A stretch of DNA of 64,000 nucleotides from Vespa crabro (lineage: Eukaryota > Arthropoda > Insecta > Hymenoptera > Vespidae), in the NCBI RefSeq assembly GCF_910589235.1, contig NC_060956.1, positions 10,263,999 through 10,327,998 on the forward strand. The letters are read 5' to 3'. Positions within the stretch are counted from its first letter, which is position 1. Each line of letters begins with the position of its first letter. Below the pieces are notes generated by a model, which worked only from the letters and a program-made list of their open reading frames with translations, was not told the origin of the DNA and did no database searches. This document shows positions 49,115 through 61,599 of the stretch, in pieces. Both the position numbers and the translations under genes were made by a program.

Positions 49115-49290
49115 GACTACCGATTAGCTGACCTCACACATACACACACGACTAATTAGTTCTAGAACCTTCTATCAGCATATCTCACACACACATGACT
49201 AACTAGTCCGGAACCTTCCATCTCTTCGTTCGACTATCGATCGGCATATCTCACATATGCATACACACACACAATTAACTAGCTCTGACC
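49115..49290. repeat. Three-unit minisatellite, about 55-65 bp period
   Basis: Each unit has a (G/C)(A/G)(T/C)-GCATATCTCACA-like head (TAGCTGACCTCACACA in the first), a CA run, then (GACTAACTAGT/GACTAATTAGT/AATTAACTAGC) and a (GAACCTTC/GACCTTC) tail. The units start near 49120, 49178 and 49241. Diverged but clear. Confidence 0.7.
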
Positions 49291-49302
49291 TTCAAACCCA
49301 CA

Positions 49303-49308
49303 TATATG

Positions 49309-49340
<32 letters not shown>

Positions 49341-49450
49341 AAAGTATATATATTTATATAATTAATATATATTATTAATGTTAATTATATTTAATTATAT
49401 ATATAATTATATTTACACACACACACACACACCTACATATATATATAATT
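49303..49450. repeat. (TA)n and (CA)n simple repeats
   Basis: TA run at 49308-49340, TA-rich words, then (AC)n at 49415-49432 and a short TA run. Confidence 0.85.
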
Positions 49451-49496
49451 TAAATTGATTGTTAAATTAATTTTGTGATAGGAGAAAATTAATTTA

Positions 49497-49536
49497 AATG
49501 GAATTAAATTTAAATTTAAATTTAAATTTAAATTAA
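49497..49536. repeat. (AAATTT)n hexanucleotide run
   Basis: About five AAATTT units in a row within an AT-rich segment. Confidence 0.85.
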
Positions 49537-49723
49537 ATAAAAAATAAACTATATATATAGAGCCAAGCATTTGTCTTCAAATTATATATAAAGTTACAAA
49601 TGACGATTTTTATCCTGGGACGATTTTATCTTATTTAATATGAAGGAGTTTAACAATAAAGTTGGACGTTCGACATACTCATGTTCGATTGACGACCTTC
49701 GTTAATAATTATTCTCTTCCGTA

Positions 49724-49753
49724 GCTCTCTCTCTCTCTCTCTCTCTCTCTCTT
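49724..49753. repeat. (CT)n microsatellite
   Basis: 14 CT units. Confidence 0.9.
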
Positions 49754-51040
49754 TAATTTTTCAATGTTCCCATCATCTTACCTCGCTTAACTTTAATTAA
49801 CCTTAATGTACGATTTCCCTTAAGCATGCGATCAGAATTAAATTATTATGTTTGTTACTCGGTTGCATAATCACGTCCTACTTCGTTTAGAATCGTCTAA
49901 AGAAAGTTAAGATTGATTGACCCAACATGAGTTTAACAAAGCTATTAACTAACGACTTACATACATGTATCACTTTTACTATATTTACTTTGTTCTTTTT
50001 TAAGAAAAATTTAATTAATTGATTTTATTCGATTAATTTCGTTTGTGTTCATTTTTTATTGACTCATTTCGTTTCCTTTATGTTTAATTAAATATATTTA
50101 TATATAAATACATGTGAAATAAATAATTCATATTACTTAATTTATATTGCTATTTTATAGAACTGAAATAGATACATTGTATACATATATATTACATTAT
50201 ATGTATTTATACATTATATGTATACATACATATACATATGTATATATATACATATAGTATATAATAAATATATATGAGCTGCTTACTTGCCAAATCGAGT
50301 AACTCCATGAAACAAAAAGTGGAGGAATGTGATGGAATAATATCAATTGCTTTTTAAAATATAAATTCAAATGAACATTGTAGAATGTATAAATGCAGAT
50401 GTAGCTTTCATTTAACGAGAGATAAAATAAATTAGATAGAATAGTCTAAGAATAATTGTTATTACTGAAATAAATTATTTTTTATACAATGACCAAAAAT
50501 ATTTTATCATTTAATGATATTAGATAAAAGAAATTAGGAAAATTTATTATGAATATAAAAAGGGAAGTCTCTATTAACTGTTTTAATACTACAATTTAAA
50601 AAAATTCAAAAAGTGGAGTTAATCAATTTAACTTGTGAACGGGTCATATTTTATGTACATTATAAATAAATAAATAAATATATATATATATATATACATA
50701 TATATAGCAATAATATAGAAAAATAAAAGTATTATATTAGAAATTGTTACGTTTTGTTGCATAATTCAAAATGGTCGATTTTTGGTCAGACCATGAAGCA
50801 TTTATCAGGAATTGACTATGAGCAACGTAAATTGGAAAAAGCATGAGGCAAGATAGACAGAGATTAAAATAAAGATTTCAAATTGCTTATCTTTTTTACA
50901 AATGGTGTACCTGAATGCCTTCTCATCTCAATGAGTTAGTCGGACAACGTTCACTAGAAGTTCTGAGAGTATACAAATCGTTCAACTAATCGCTAATTCA
51001 ATGACTTTTGGTAACAGTCTTATAAATTTATAAGTCTTTA
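49754..51040. other. Gene-free stretch
   Basis: TA/CATA-rich at 50176-50275 and 50670-50706. No gene seen. Confidence 0.5.
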
Positions 51041-51290
51041 TAAAATGTGGAAATCACAGACTGACTTATCAACTGAATAATGGTATTATAAAACATGTAA
51101 TGCAAATCTATTATTTAATTATGGATTTTATAAAATGCAGAATAAGAAATTGTTATCTGGTTATTAATTTTAAAATGTAGAACACAGAATTATTACTTGG
51201 TTACTGATTTTACAGAATACGGAACATGATCTTAAGAACTAATCACAAATTTACTATTTAATCAATGAGCAGTTTTACGGAATAACAAAT
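51041..51290. repeat. Degenerate tandem repeat, about 40-48 bp period
   Basis: The head TAAAATG(T/C)(G/A)GAA or a close variant recurs at 51041, 51089, 51131, 51171, 51211 and 51276. Several units end in TTATT/TTACTGATTT. Spacing is 48, 42, 40, 40 and 65, so the array is decayed. Non-coding. Confidence 0.6.
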
Positions 51291-51925
51291 ATTGATTGAC
51301 TTTTTCTGATTTATCTAACTGATTCCTTCTTATTTCTCCTTCTTCAGATGTACCTAGTTCACCACCTACGAAATTTGCCGAGGATAAAGGGTTTGCTTCT
51401 TATTGGAAAATAATATTACTATCGACTAATAATATTACCCTACGAATCTGATTGATCAATAATTCAATAAAAAGTCTATTTTACCACAAGACTAAATCTC
51501 ACTGACGCCAAGATTCGAAGAATTTGTCATAATGTATTTTTATGAGAAAAGATATTGGAGTTTAAACTATTTATGACTCCGGAAGTGATAGGTAGTGATA
51601 GTATTGATAATGGCGCAATAGGATAGCTAGAATTTTGTTTAAAAATTCTTAAAAACTAATCGGGTTAATCGATTTACTTACTGTTTTAAGTGGTTCCTTA
51701 ATTTATGCATATTTAATCTTCAACGACGAAAATATTGAGTGCGAGTAAAGAAAGTAATAAACGTAAGTATGCAGGATGTAACATATATATTTATTACATG
51801 TATTAATATGTATATATAATGGAGTATGCACGTTATTCGTAATAAATAATATATTAATATTTTATAGTACTGGAATAGGCACACTAAAGATGCTTAGTGT
51901 AGATACATGAATAATAATAACATAT

Positions 51926-51928
<3 letters not shown>
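51291..51928. other. Gene-free spacer
   Basis: Nothing recognisable. Confidence 0.5.

Positions 51929-51979
<51 letters not shown>
51929..51979. repeat. (TA)n microsatellite
   Basis: About 25 TA units. Confidence 0.93.
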
Positions 51980-51984
<5 letters not shown>

Positions 51985-52185
51985 ATTCTATTACAAATAT
52001 TTATTATTTATTAGTATATATAATTAAGTGTAGATATTATTTGTAATAAATAATTTATTATTAAATTTATTACTATTTTTATATTGTGGTATTGTAAAAA
52101 AAAGTTATACATTATACATATGCATAGTATAATTATAATAATAATAGGGTAATAAAGTGCATATTATGTTATGCATATTATAAAT

Positions 52186-52258
52186 ATATATATGCATATA
52201 TATATATATATATATATGTATCTATATATATATATATATATCTATATATATATATGCA
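52186..52258. repeat. (TA)n/(TATC)n tract
   Basis: TA runs with GC and TC interruptions. Confidence 0.87.
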
Positions 52259-53225
52259 TATCAAAATTCATGTCAGATCGCAACTATATAAATCATTTCC
52301 ATCATAGGTAATTTACAACATCATTAAACGTGCAAATGAACGGAAGATGGTGATCGTTTCATATTATAACCGGCATGTTATCCTTTGAATATTGCAAGGC
52401 CGTAGAAAGTGTCTGTAGTTTGCTATTCAATTAGGTCATTCGGTGCATCCTTTGCCTTGGGTGAGAATACGAATGGCTTTCTATCATAGAAGCTATATAT
52501 CTATATATCTATCCAAGTATATCTATGTAGACATTCCTATAATTCATATTGAGTATCATATCGAGAATTCTAATCGTGCTGTGTGTTTCTACAACGTAAT
52601 TAATCGTCTTTGTACATATATATGTCAAAAAAAAAACAATAATTATATATACTATATAGGAATAATATACAAAAAAATATTTATATATATATATATAAAG
52701 GGATCATAAAGACGTCTCCAGGAAATTCATTATAATTCGATCGATTAATGAAAGAACACGATTAACCTTTTTCGCTAGATCAGAAATACTCTTTAATCTA
52801 TTATACTACATGAAATATGCTACAAAGAGAAAAAGATCAACGGGAAACGATCATCCACTGGTAGAATTATGAGGTTCATGTCCCTAATGATTTTAAAATA
52901 TTCTCTCGACCATATTGTTTTGCGTGTTACCTAACCGTGCTGTCAATTTTATGACAATCAGGAAGGAATATACTTCATTATAAAACGATTAAAAGTCGAT
53001 CGATTTTTTACTTATTCATATTTTCTTTTTTCTTTCTTTCTCTTCTTTTTTCCTTTTCTTTTTTTTCTTTTTTTAGTATCAAGTCGAAGTACAGTTTCTT
53101 AATTTCGTTCGTTCTCACAGATTATTCACGAACAAAAACCGTTTCGTGAGAAATTCTTAGGTCAATCGTTACGCGAGAATGAAATAGGGAAATGTGATCT
53201 AGATGCATATGTACGTGTTACATAG
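52259..53225. other. Gene-free stretch
   Basis: Weakly CpG-richer at 52720-52980. T-rich pyrimidine run at 53024-53075. The 88-codon + frame at 52443-52709 ends in a TA run and is not supported. Confidence 0.45.
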
Positions 53226-53226
53226 A

Positions 53227-53286
<60 letters not shown>

Positions 53287-53289
53287 AAA
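53226..53289. repeat. (GA)n microsatellite
   Basis: About 62 bp. Confidence 0.92.
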
Positions 53290-53712
53290 GAAAAGAGAGA
53301 AAAAAAAATAAAATCGCAAAAGGACTTTCTGTAACGCTAAAAGCATGCGAGTTCAATGCAAATAGAGGAAAGAGATAGAGAACCATCGAGTAGAGAAATC
53401 ATTTGAATTCATAATTTCTCTCGTCACGGATGAATGGAGAAACTGGATTTCTTAAGATAGAAGATATCATGTGAGAAAAACTGCATGATTAATACGGAAA
53501 AGTATTTTGTTTTGTATAAGAAAAATAAATTGGAAAAGGGTTAAGTTAATTGATCTATTGATCTATTATGTTTGAAAAAAAATACATATATTATATACTT
53601 AAATTTATATTTATATATTAATAATAATATTTGATAATATTTAAACTTAATATTTAATAATATTTATATATAACATTCTATAATATTTAAATTCATACAT
53701 CAATATAGATAT
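53290..53712. other. AT-rich spacer
   Basis: Nothing recognisable. Confidence 0.5.
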
Positions 53713-54278
53713 TGTTGACGCATGAGTCCCACAATTGTTCATAGTACTTTCTCCTAAGGGTTATATATTACTATTGGAAATATCTGACCTTAGAAACTCG
53801 TTGGATACTCGCCAAGAAAATACACAGATAAAAAACACATTGCCATCTTTGTCCGAGTTTAGGCATTTTTAGTTAAGTACCTAATCTTCAATAATGTATC
53901 GAGTCGGGCAATACATAAACTATGAAAGTAAACTCCTAGGCGCAACAAGCCAAGGATTCGTCTGGTGCCTACTCTTCAATGCAACACTCATAGGTCCACA
54001 TGATCACCAGGACCCAGAATCAAACGTGAGGATGTTTAAACATTTCAAACGAACGCCCACGACTTGGATATTGTTTTCCCTTTCCGGGCATTTTTTGTTT
54101 ATATTCTTTCCTTTCCATTTATCTTTCCTAATTCATTAATATCTTCGTGAATAGTTCGAGAAAAATATACAGACAGTCGCATCCAAGCATTCGCATTCAC
54201 CAATAAGACAACCGAGTCTTATCAATATCATTGGCTATATATCAAACGGAGAAATCCAGCACAAACTAATTCGTAACA
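53713..54278. mobile_element. Candidate long terminal repeat of a retrotransposon
   Basis: The segment starts TGTTGACGCATGAG and ends TTCGTAACA, so it has the TGTT...AACA inverted ends typical of retroviral-type LTRs, and 566 bp is a usual LTR length. It has a C-rich base usage unlike its neighbours. A TATATA word lies at 54236-54241, near the 3' end. No second copy is in the window and no target duplication flanks it, so it would be a 5' LTR with the rest lost, or not an LTR at all. Confidence 0.35.
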
Positions 54279-54717
54279 GTGAACCTACATCATTCAGACT
54301 CACAACATCCAGACCTCCGAGTTTTATTACATTATTGATTATCACTCCTTTTAAAATAGCCAACATAATTAACTACGCATTATTACACAAGATCACATCG
54401 ATACTTGTATCATACGTCAACAAATATACCGTGATAATTCCAAAACGTGCTGTATTCATTAACACGCATCAACATCACGAGCTACATAGGATCCTTCAAA
54501 AGAATTCGCGTTCTCCCATTAATTTGCGGGAACGTGGTGAGCGGTATTTTGCTGACGGTATCCTAGCCTTCAACGGTATCCTAGCCTTATTCATCGCGAC
54601 CAGTGGATCTATAAATCTGACGATTAGGAAGAGACGGGGGAAGATACTTCGTGCAAATCGACCATTATCGCTGGTCCAGTGCGAGAAGCGTATCTGGAAA
54701 CGCTTTTATAGTTGAGC
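54279..54717 (+). pseudogene. Possible internal remnant of the same element
   Basis: Follows the candidate LTR directly. The first bases, GTGAACCTACATC, sit where a tRNA primer-binding site would be, but I cannot match a tRNA. A 126-codon open frame (54335-54715) ends LRANRPLSLVQCEKRIWKRF. No gag, protease or reverse-transcriptase motif is visible. ACGGTATCCTAGCCTT is duplicated head to tail at about 54555-54590. Base usage matches the LTR-like part and shifts back to AT-rich after 54720. Assignment rests on position and composition only. Confidence 0.25.
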
Positions 54718-55234
54718 ACACGATGCAATAGATATATTTATATATTAATGCAAATAATATAAATTAATAAATATAATTAATAGATGAAAAAATAATTACT
54801 TAAAAACGTTTCTCATTTAACCTTGAAAATCTTTGCATAAGTTATTTCTTTAAATTATTACTATAATTATTATTATTTAATTTTATTGTTATTACACAAG
54901 ATAATTTCTAATATCAATATTTCGATCGTGATTTCAGAAATTTGAAATTTATATTACAGAGTATACAAATACGTCGTATGTGAATTAATTTAATATGATC
55001 GATAAAAAAAAAATAATTACATAAAAATATTTGTGTGTTAAACCTTTAATATCTTTTTATAAATTTTTTTTCTTTGAAGCTAATTATATGCTACCTAATT
55101 TAATTCTTCAATATAATTTCTAATATTTTCTATTATACATATACATATGTATTTATATACCCAGTCGAAATTTCAAATAATCGCATTACGTCCTACGTTC
55201 ATACGTATACAATTAAATGATTCCTTTTGAAGAC
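54718..55234. other. AT-rich gene-free spacer
   Basis: Nothing recognisable. Confidence 0.5.
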
Positions 55235-55306
<72 letters not shown>

Positions 55307-55308
55307 AG
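55235..55308. repeat. (GA)n microsatellite
   Basis: About 70 bp, followed by a GAAA-rich tail to about 55351. Confidence 0.92.
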
Positions 55309-55359
55309 AGGTAGAAAAAGAAAGAAATAAAAAAGAAAAAAAGGAAGAAAGAACATGTT

Positions 55360-55760
55360 CGATAGAAGCGCGAATATTCGATATAGTAGTGTGCGCGTTT
55401 GTAATACGATGTCGATCGATCGTTTCTCGAATCTAACGGATCGGCAGGTTTTCGCAATCTCGTGCAAAAGTGTGTATATACCATGCTTGTTTGCATGTAT
55501 GTGTACGTGTATATGTATTTACGTATGACTGTAAGTATCTCGCACGCATTCGCGAGAGATCGTGCGGTCTTGGAGGTAGTTTTTCGTCCCAGTACTCCAC
55601 TTACCGCTTCGCCTCTTACAACCGAACGTTACGATTTATGGAACGCGACTTGTTTGTCGTGCTCCTTCGCGATCGATGACACACATACCGTATCTACCTT
55701 GTTACTTGATCTACCAAGATCGTGCGTGATGTACTTACCTATATCTCTGTACGTCTATAC
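55360..55760. promoter_or_regulatory. CpG-rich patch with several splice-donor-like sites
   Basis: On the minus strand AG|GTAAGTA (55740-55732) is a perfect donor, and GCG|GTAAGT (55607-55599) a good one. On the + strand ACT|GTAAGTAT lies near 55528-55538. No initiator or open frame decides between them. It could be an untranslated first exon with its promoter. The 107-codon + frame at 55462-55785 has no family motif. Confidence 0.25.
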
Positions 55761-56356
55761 ATCGCTATTTTTTATTTTTTTTTAATTTTACTAACACTAA
55801 TTTTTCGACCTAATTGTTTCTTTTTTCTTACTTTTATTATTATTACTATTATCATCATCATTATTATTATTAAAGTAACTTGCAAGTGAATAGTGCAAGT
55901 GAAGGTGCGCGAATAATTCGATTTTTATTTGTATAATATTTGTAAGATATGTTTATTAAATTGGATTAGATGATTAAGATCTTTATCTAATATATTTTCA
56001 TTTTTAATTGATCGAAAATATTTAGATGATATTTGGAATATTTATATTTGTCTTATCTAAAATAGTTTAAATATTAAAAATATTTTTACTGTAGGCACTT
56101 ATATTTATTTATAAAAAATGGAAAGTGTATGTATGAGGTATGTCTGCGTGTGTGTGTGTGTGTGTGAATGTGTGCGCGTGTGTAAATGTGTGTGTGTATA
56201 TATATGATGATTGGTGAAATAAAGATAAATATCGATATCTAAGCTTAAATTTATATGTAAAATATTTGTCTAACGAATTATCTAAATGTTTGTATCGAAC
56301 ATGCCTGTTCATTGAAAATTGATAAACTAAAAATATTTTTCTAACAAAAAATATTT

Positions 56357-56359
<3 letters not shown>
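55761..56359. other. AT-rich spacer
   Basis: (ATT/ATC)n near 55837-55872 and (GT)n at 56147-56196. No gene. Confidence 0.5.
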
Positions 56360-56436
<77 letters not shown>

Positions 56437-56460
56437 CATGTATATATACGTATATACATA
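56360..56460. repeat. (TA)n/(CATA)n tract
   Basis: TA run at 56360-56402, then CATA and TA. Confidence 0.9.
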
Positions 56461-57300
56461 TTTTTGAAACAGACAATATATAAATATTTAAATACTTGTA
56501 TTTAAGATATATTTTATTTAAATTATTTTTATCTATTGACAATCAATGGAGATATTCATTGTCGATATGTAATAAATAAAAAGCACGTGTCACGATTCGT
56601 ATCGTTAATTCGATATAATAAATCCCGATCGACGTCGACATAAAACGCGTGAAAACATTTCCATGCCGTTTGCATTCACATGCTTTGCGGATTATCATTT
56701 TTTTGTTTTGAGGTGCTTGTCTTCTATTATGCGGATCAGGTCGCGTCCAATTGAATCGAGAAATACGATTCGCCTTTTTTATCCGAGGTTTCTTCGAACG
56801 AAGATGGAAATTCTTTAGCTGACGTTGTAAATTCGCACGTGCGGATCTCGCATTCTTTAAATTCAATGGCGCAACTGTGTTTCGGAATTTGATTGAAAAT
56901 TTATTTGTGCGTTGAAAATTGGATCAGAAAATAAGTACGACAAGGAATGATTCAAAAAAAGAATTCGAATGTAAACGAATAGTGCAACAAACAACAACAA
57001 ATTGAATATGTTCATCATTTAATATATAATTCTTTTTTTTAATTTATAGCAAAAAATATTATTATACGTGTATGTAATATATATATATGTAATTAAATAA
57101 CAGTATGACTAAAATATAATAATATGACAATAATATAAGCAAAATATTATTACTGTTGATTTAATTCAAATTCTTAACTTGTCTTAACACGTTTATATAA
57201 TTCACACTGTCTTGAAATATAGTATTGTTTAACAGAATACGTGTTTTATGAATTCTGGTAATATAAAAAAAAAAAAGAAATAATGTGAATAATAATATGC
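56461..57300. other. Gene-free stretch with CpG-richer patch 56575-56880
   Basis: The patch holds a 107-codon minus frame (56543-56866) that is not simple-sequence. It is rich in Arg/Lys and has no motif I recognise and no clear initiation or splice context. AT-rich afterwards. Confidence 0.35.
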
Positions 57301-57535
57301 CGTATTCAAAAATCAGCAATGTTCAATTGATGATCGGCTCGTATCACCGCGCGTAGTCGGTCGTAAGTGCAGTACATGACAACAGAATTATATTTTTTAA
57401 AACAGTTGATACATCGCAAACAACGAAAAGCAATCGAGAGCTCGCGGATATATCTGCGCTTGGTGATAAAGGATAGTTGCGGGCTCGCGGATATATCCGT
57501 GCTTAGATGCAAATGGATAATAACTATCCGAGAAA
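57301..57535. repeat. CpG-rich patch with a 43-bp duplication and nested inverted repeat
   Basis: GCTCGCGGATATATC occurs at 57440-57454 and 57483-57497, each followed by a similar YGYGCTTRG. GGATAGTT (57471-57478) and AACTATCC (57522-57529) form an inverted pair around the second copy, which itself contains the palindrome GGATATATCC. No coding signal. Confidence 0.6.
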
Positions 57536-57985
57536 AAATCTTTTTAGGACATATAATTCTCGACGTTTCACGAATGGATTTTACGAAAGCATGTCATCAA
57601 CGTGAGACATATGTTCTTTTCTTTTCTTTTCTTTTGTTTTTTAATGATCTATCATGAACAGGGACAATAAATAATTAAATTCACCTTAGGATTATTCCCA
57701 CTGTCATCCGACTGTCGTTCATCTTAGCTTAGAAATCTGACTCGTACGAATAGAAACGACTCATATGTATAAAATGGATAAAATCTAGAAGCTCAATTAT
57801 AAACGGACAGAGAGTAATGCATCGAAAATTTTTCTCGAGGCATCGATACATTCCGTTCTGCTCTCTTGATTCTCTCGTTAGTATTGTATCCTATTGAAAT
57901 TATGTCGGCATGCAAAAGATTTTTTCAATTAGCTCATGTAAATAAATAAACCAAGTCAAGTAATTACAGATGCTCGATAACTATG
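57536..57985. other. Spacer
   Basis: No gene seen. Pyrimidine-rich (CTTTT)n at 57616-57640. Confidence 0.5.
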
Positions 57986-58060
57986 TGCATATATATACAT
58001 ATACATATATATATACACATATATATATACATATATATATATATACACATATATATATAC

Positions 58061-58091
<31 letters not shown>
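57986..58091. repeat. (TATACA)n/(TA)n tract
   Basis: About 105 bp of TA with regular CA interruptions. Confidence 0.9.
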
Positions 58092-58373
58092 AATTGATCG
58101 ATATAGTAAATTCATTGATTGATTTTCTTCTGATCATATTGTTGAAGGTCAAAAATATCAATAAAAAATGTATCTCTTCTTTTATTTATCTCCCTCTCTC
58201 TATTCCTTCTTCGTTTATTAATTTAACTTAATAGACATAATCAAAGGTCAAGTTAAAATTAATCGATCTATCGATGCACTGTTATGCCGTAATAATATTC
58301 GTAGCCAATTTAATTAGTTTTCCGTTATTAGACTTTTCGTCATTGTCTGAAATCCAATGGTCAAGTCTTCCTA

Positions 58374-58380
58374 AGTAATA

Positions 58381-58436
<56 letters not shown>

Positions 58437-58480
58437 CAAGTAATATGCATATATATATATATATACATATATATGTATGT
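58374..58480. repeat. Duplicated AAGTAATATGCATA-(TA)n segment
   Basis: AAGTAATATGCATATATATA begins at 58373 and again at 58438, each leading into a TA run, so a TA microsatellite and its flank have been duplicated in tandem. Confidence 0.8.
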
Positions 58481-58634
58481 ATACACATACACACACACAT
58501 ATATACAGTTACATAGATCTCATTGAACCGGTACTTCATGATTAACATTCGAAAGCTTTGTTTCCTTTGAATTCTAGCCAGCCATCTATAACTCATCTTA
58601 TCTTTCTCTTTCCCTTTTATTTTATTATCTTTTC
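58481..58634. other. Short spacer
   Basis: (CA)n at 58484-58498. Nothing else. Confidence 0.5.
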
Positions 58635-58698
58635 CATTTCTCTATCTCTCTCTTTCTCTCTCTATCTCTCTGTCTGTCTGTCTCTCTTTCTATCTCTC
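58635..58698. repeat. (CT)n/(CTGT)n tract
   Basis: Impure pyrimidine tract with a CTGT stretch. Confidence 0.85.
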
Positions 58699-59197
58699 GA
58701 TTTTCATTCCTCATAAAAGCGAAGATGCATCGTCATGACGTTTCGACGGAACGGGCCAACTTTTGATTAACAACTATCCAAGATGGGTGTTGCCGAGATT
58801 ATTAAACACATGGCGAATTCTCGTTTATCTTTAATCGAAACAAGATCTGAGCCTCGTTTACTCGTTTCGTATCTAGAATTAGATAGATATCTTCTTATTT
58901 GTATTTACTTATTTACGTTTTTTATGTAACTCATGTTGAAATGATTTCTAATGAAACGATGTTCAAGTTAAAAATCATCCTCCTAGATCAAACTTCGAGA
59001 ATCGTAAATCTCCGAAGACAAAGTCGTTATCTGTGAAGTTTATCGGGTGAAAGTTCATGGATTGGATGGTTCGATCGGTGGATTCGATCCAGCACGAAAT
59101 CGATAAATCATTCGGTGGTTGCTATGCCTAGAGTCATTTTATGAAGAATATTTTTAAACTTCAAAGAAGAGATAGCAATAATAGTAGTAATACTGAG

Positions 59198-59201
<4 letters not shown>
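58699..59201. other. Spacer with CpG-richer patches
   Basis: 58710-58860 and 58970-59140 are CpG-richer. No exon seen. Confidence 0.4.

Positions 59202-59233
<32 letters not shown>
59202..59233. repeat. (CT)n microsatellite
   Basis: About 15 CT units. Confidence 0.9.
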
Positions 59234-59237
<4 letters not shown>

Positions 59238-59454
59238 CTTTCTTCTTTCTCTTTCACTGTTATTGTAGCGGGACAATGCTGTACTCTACGAGGAATACTA
59301 GATCGTTTTGTTGAGATAATACTCGTTCCGGTAACATTAAATATATCTTAGCAAGTTGACGTCTGACGTAAGACGTTCTAGATAGATAACCCTGAAATTC
59401 TTCCTATGATTCATTTGTTTTAATCCAATATTTATTGATACAACATAGATTATA

Positions 59455-59469
59455 ATGATAATAATGATG

Positions 59470-59507
<38 letters not shown>

Positions 59508-59514
59508 AATATCA
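59455..59514. repeat. (AAT)n trinucleotide run
   Basis: ATAATG grading into AATAAT for about 60 bp. Confidence 0.9.
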
Positions 59515-61403
59515 TTTTTTCATTTGTATATTGAACGTCTGTCCACTTTTTTCTTTTTTACAATATCATAACTTTATATATTTCACATAACTAAATTGCG
59601 AGATAATTAACTTCATTATTTTATCTTTGATATTATCATGATTATGTAGAAGGTCACGAATTTCCGAGATGAGAAGTTTATAAGATGAAAAAGATCTTTT
59701 GGAAACAATAGAAGAGTCCTAATTAAGGATTAATTATATTCATTTAATTAATTTATGGTATAATAAACTAAAAGTTGATATAAGATGGAAAACAAAATGT
59801 TTAGAATATGCAAGAAGAAACGAGAAACACTGAAACGTATGAGGGAAATGCAAAGAAATTAAACTTAAAAAAAAAAAAAATACTGTATGTCAGAGACAGA
59901 ATTAATGAAAAAATAGAGAAGAAGAACAATAAAAGGATGAAAGGAAATGAAGAAGCATCTCAGAAATTAGAAAGTGAAGAAAATTAAAACTACACAAGAA
60001 GAGAATAAATAATGTAAATACATAAAAGCATTGTTAAAAGAAAGAAAATTAATGTATAATATATAATCGAAAATTAAAACGTGTTGTAATATGAAAATAA
60101 TAATTCAGTTGAAAGTTAATTTTATTAAGATTAATTATGATCGCAGAGAAGCGTAACATAAGAAGACGTACAGAGTCCGTAAATCTTTTTTATCACGCCT
60201 AAATCCGCTAGTTTATGGCGATTCCGTTCATCATACTGATTTTAAAAGCATTACTAGCATGTTGAAAATAAGCAGGCTCATATATATTTCAGCACGTTTT
60301 CATTTTTTTTATTCAATTTTATCTCGAAGCAGAGCTCGGCAGTAATTCCTGGAAAGATTTTGTAATTTTTGGACCTTTGATGTTCGCCGCTTTGTTCATT
60401 TCTACGAATAAAAAAAAAAATATATATATATATATATATTTTTTTTTTTCAATTACCTTTTTTTAACACATATTTAACAATCACGTAGATTATAAGTATT
60501 TTACAATTAAGAGCTCGTTTAAACAACCGAATCGATTTTTTTTTAATTATTTTATTTTATTTAGATTATTTTCCATGACGTCTTTTGCAAAGGCGGGTAA
60601 ATTTAATCCGTACGTAAGTACTTGTTCAAACGATACTATTTTCAAATGTGTACATTTAAATCACAGATAGACGGTAATAATTCGGTTTTGCCAGTAATAA
60701 AACGCATGCAGCAATTCAGTAAAAAGAGTGTATCAGCCGTTATGAGTAATGTATATATCGTAATAACAGTTTTCAGACGATTAGTCTATTTTATCGATTT
60801 TGTCCAGTCGATATTCAATTTTTCAAGCAAAAAGTTTCGAGAAATACAATCAAAAACCGAACCATGTTTATAAGTTCGCAAGACACAAGTTTAGATTTTG
60901 ATGTTTACATGATTCAATTTTTAATTAACATTGCAATTATCGATACTGTCAAAACGTGTACTGTTTCAACGTAAAGTTATACTATTGCTTTCTTTTTTCT
61001 TTTTCTGCGGTGTTTTATTATATTTCGTAAAAAATATTTTCATTTTGGACAGCAGAACATAAAATATCTAAAATTAAATTTTAAACTTATATTAAATGAG
61101 ATCTTCATAAGTTTCAGAAAAAAAAATTTTCTAAAATTGATAAATAAAATATATGTGAACTATGATTTCTTCCATATATATTTATATAGATTTTTCTATT
61201 TTCTTGTGTAACAAATCGATTAATTGGATCTTAACAGATTTTAATGATTCCATAGAAATTAACAAAAAATTAAGAAAAAAGCAAAAAGAAAAATAATACA
61301 ATTTTGTTGTCGAGAGTATCGAGTTAAGTGAATAATGTCGTTTTTAATTGACACGGAAGCTCACGTAATTCCGCGCACGAAGTTAAACCTCGTTAATCGC
61401 AAA
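59515..61403. other. Gene-free stretch
   Basis: A-rich purine-biased DNA at 59770-60060, short TA at 60420-60440, weakly CpG-richer at 60130-60400 and 60560-60730. No gene seen. Confidence 0.45.
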
Positions 61404-61473
61404 AAGATAAAGAGAGAGAAAGAAAGAAGGAGGAAGAGACAGAGAGAGACAGAGAGAGAGAGAAAGAGAAAGG
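61404..61473. repeat. (GA)n tract
   Basis: Impure GA with GGA and CAG interruptions. Confidence 0.87.
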
Positions 61474-61599
61474 AGTTTGCGACGCTTTACGGGACAATGC
61501 TGTGAGAAAGAAGAGATCGTTTCGCCGCGATTAGGGGTACGGTAAGAAGGAAAAGAAAAAATGAAAATAAAATAGCTAGAAGAAAAAGAAAAAAAGATA

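Noticed and set aside
56109..56542. Tyr/Ile-rich frames
   Set aside because: Translations of a (TA)n/(CATA)n microsatellite.
56543..56866. 107-codon Arg/Lys-rich minus frame
   Set aside because: It is not simple-sequence, but no family, start context or splice signal supports it.
59269..61503. CGGGACAATGCTGT occurring at 59269 and 61490
   Set aside because: Several exact 14-mer pairs are expected by chance in 64 kb, and the flanks do not match.
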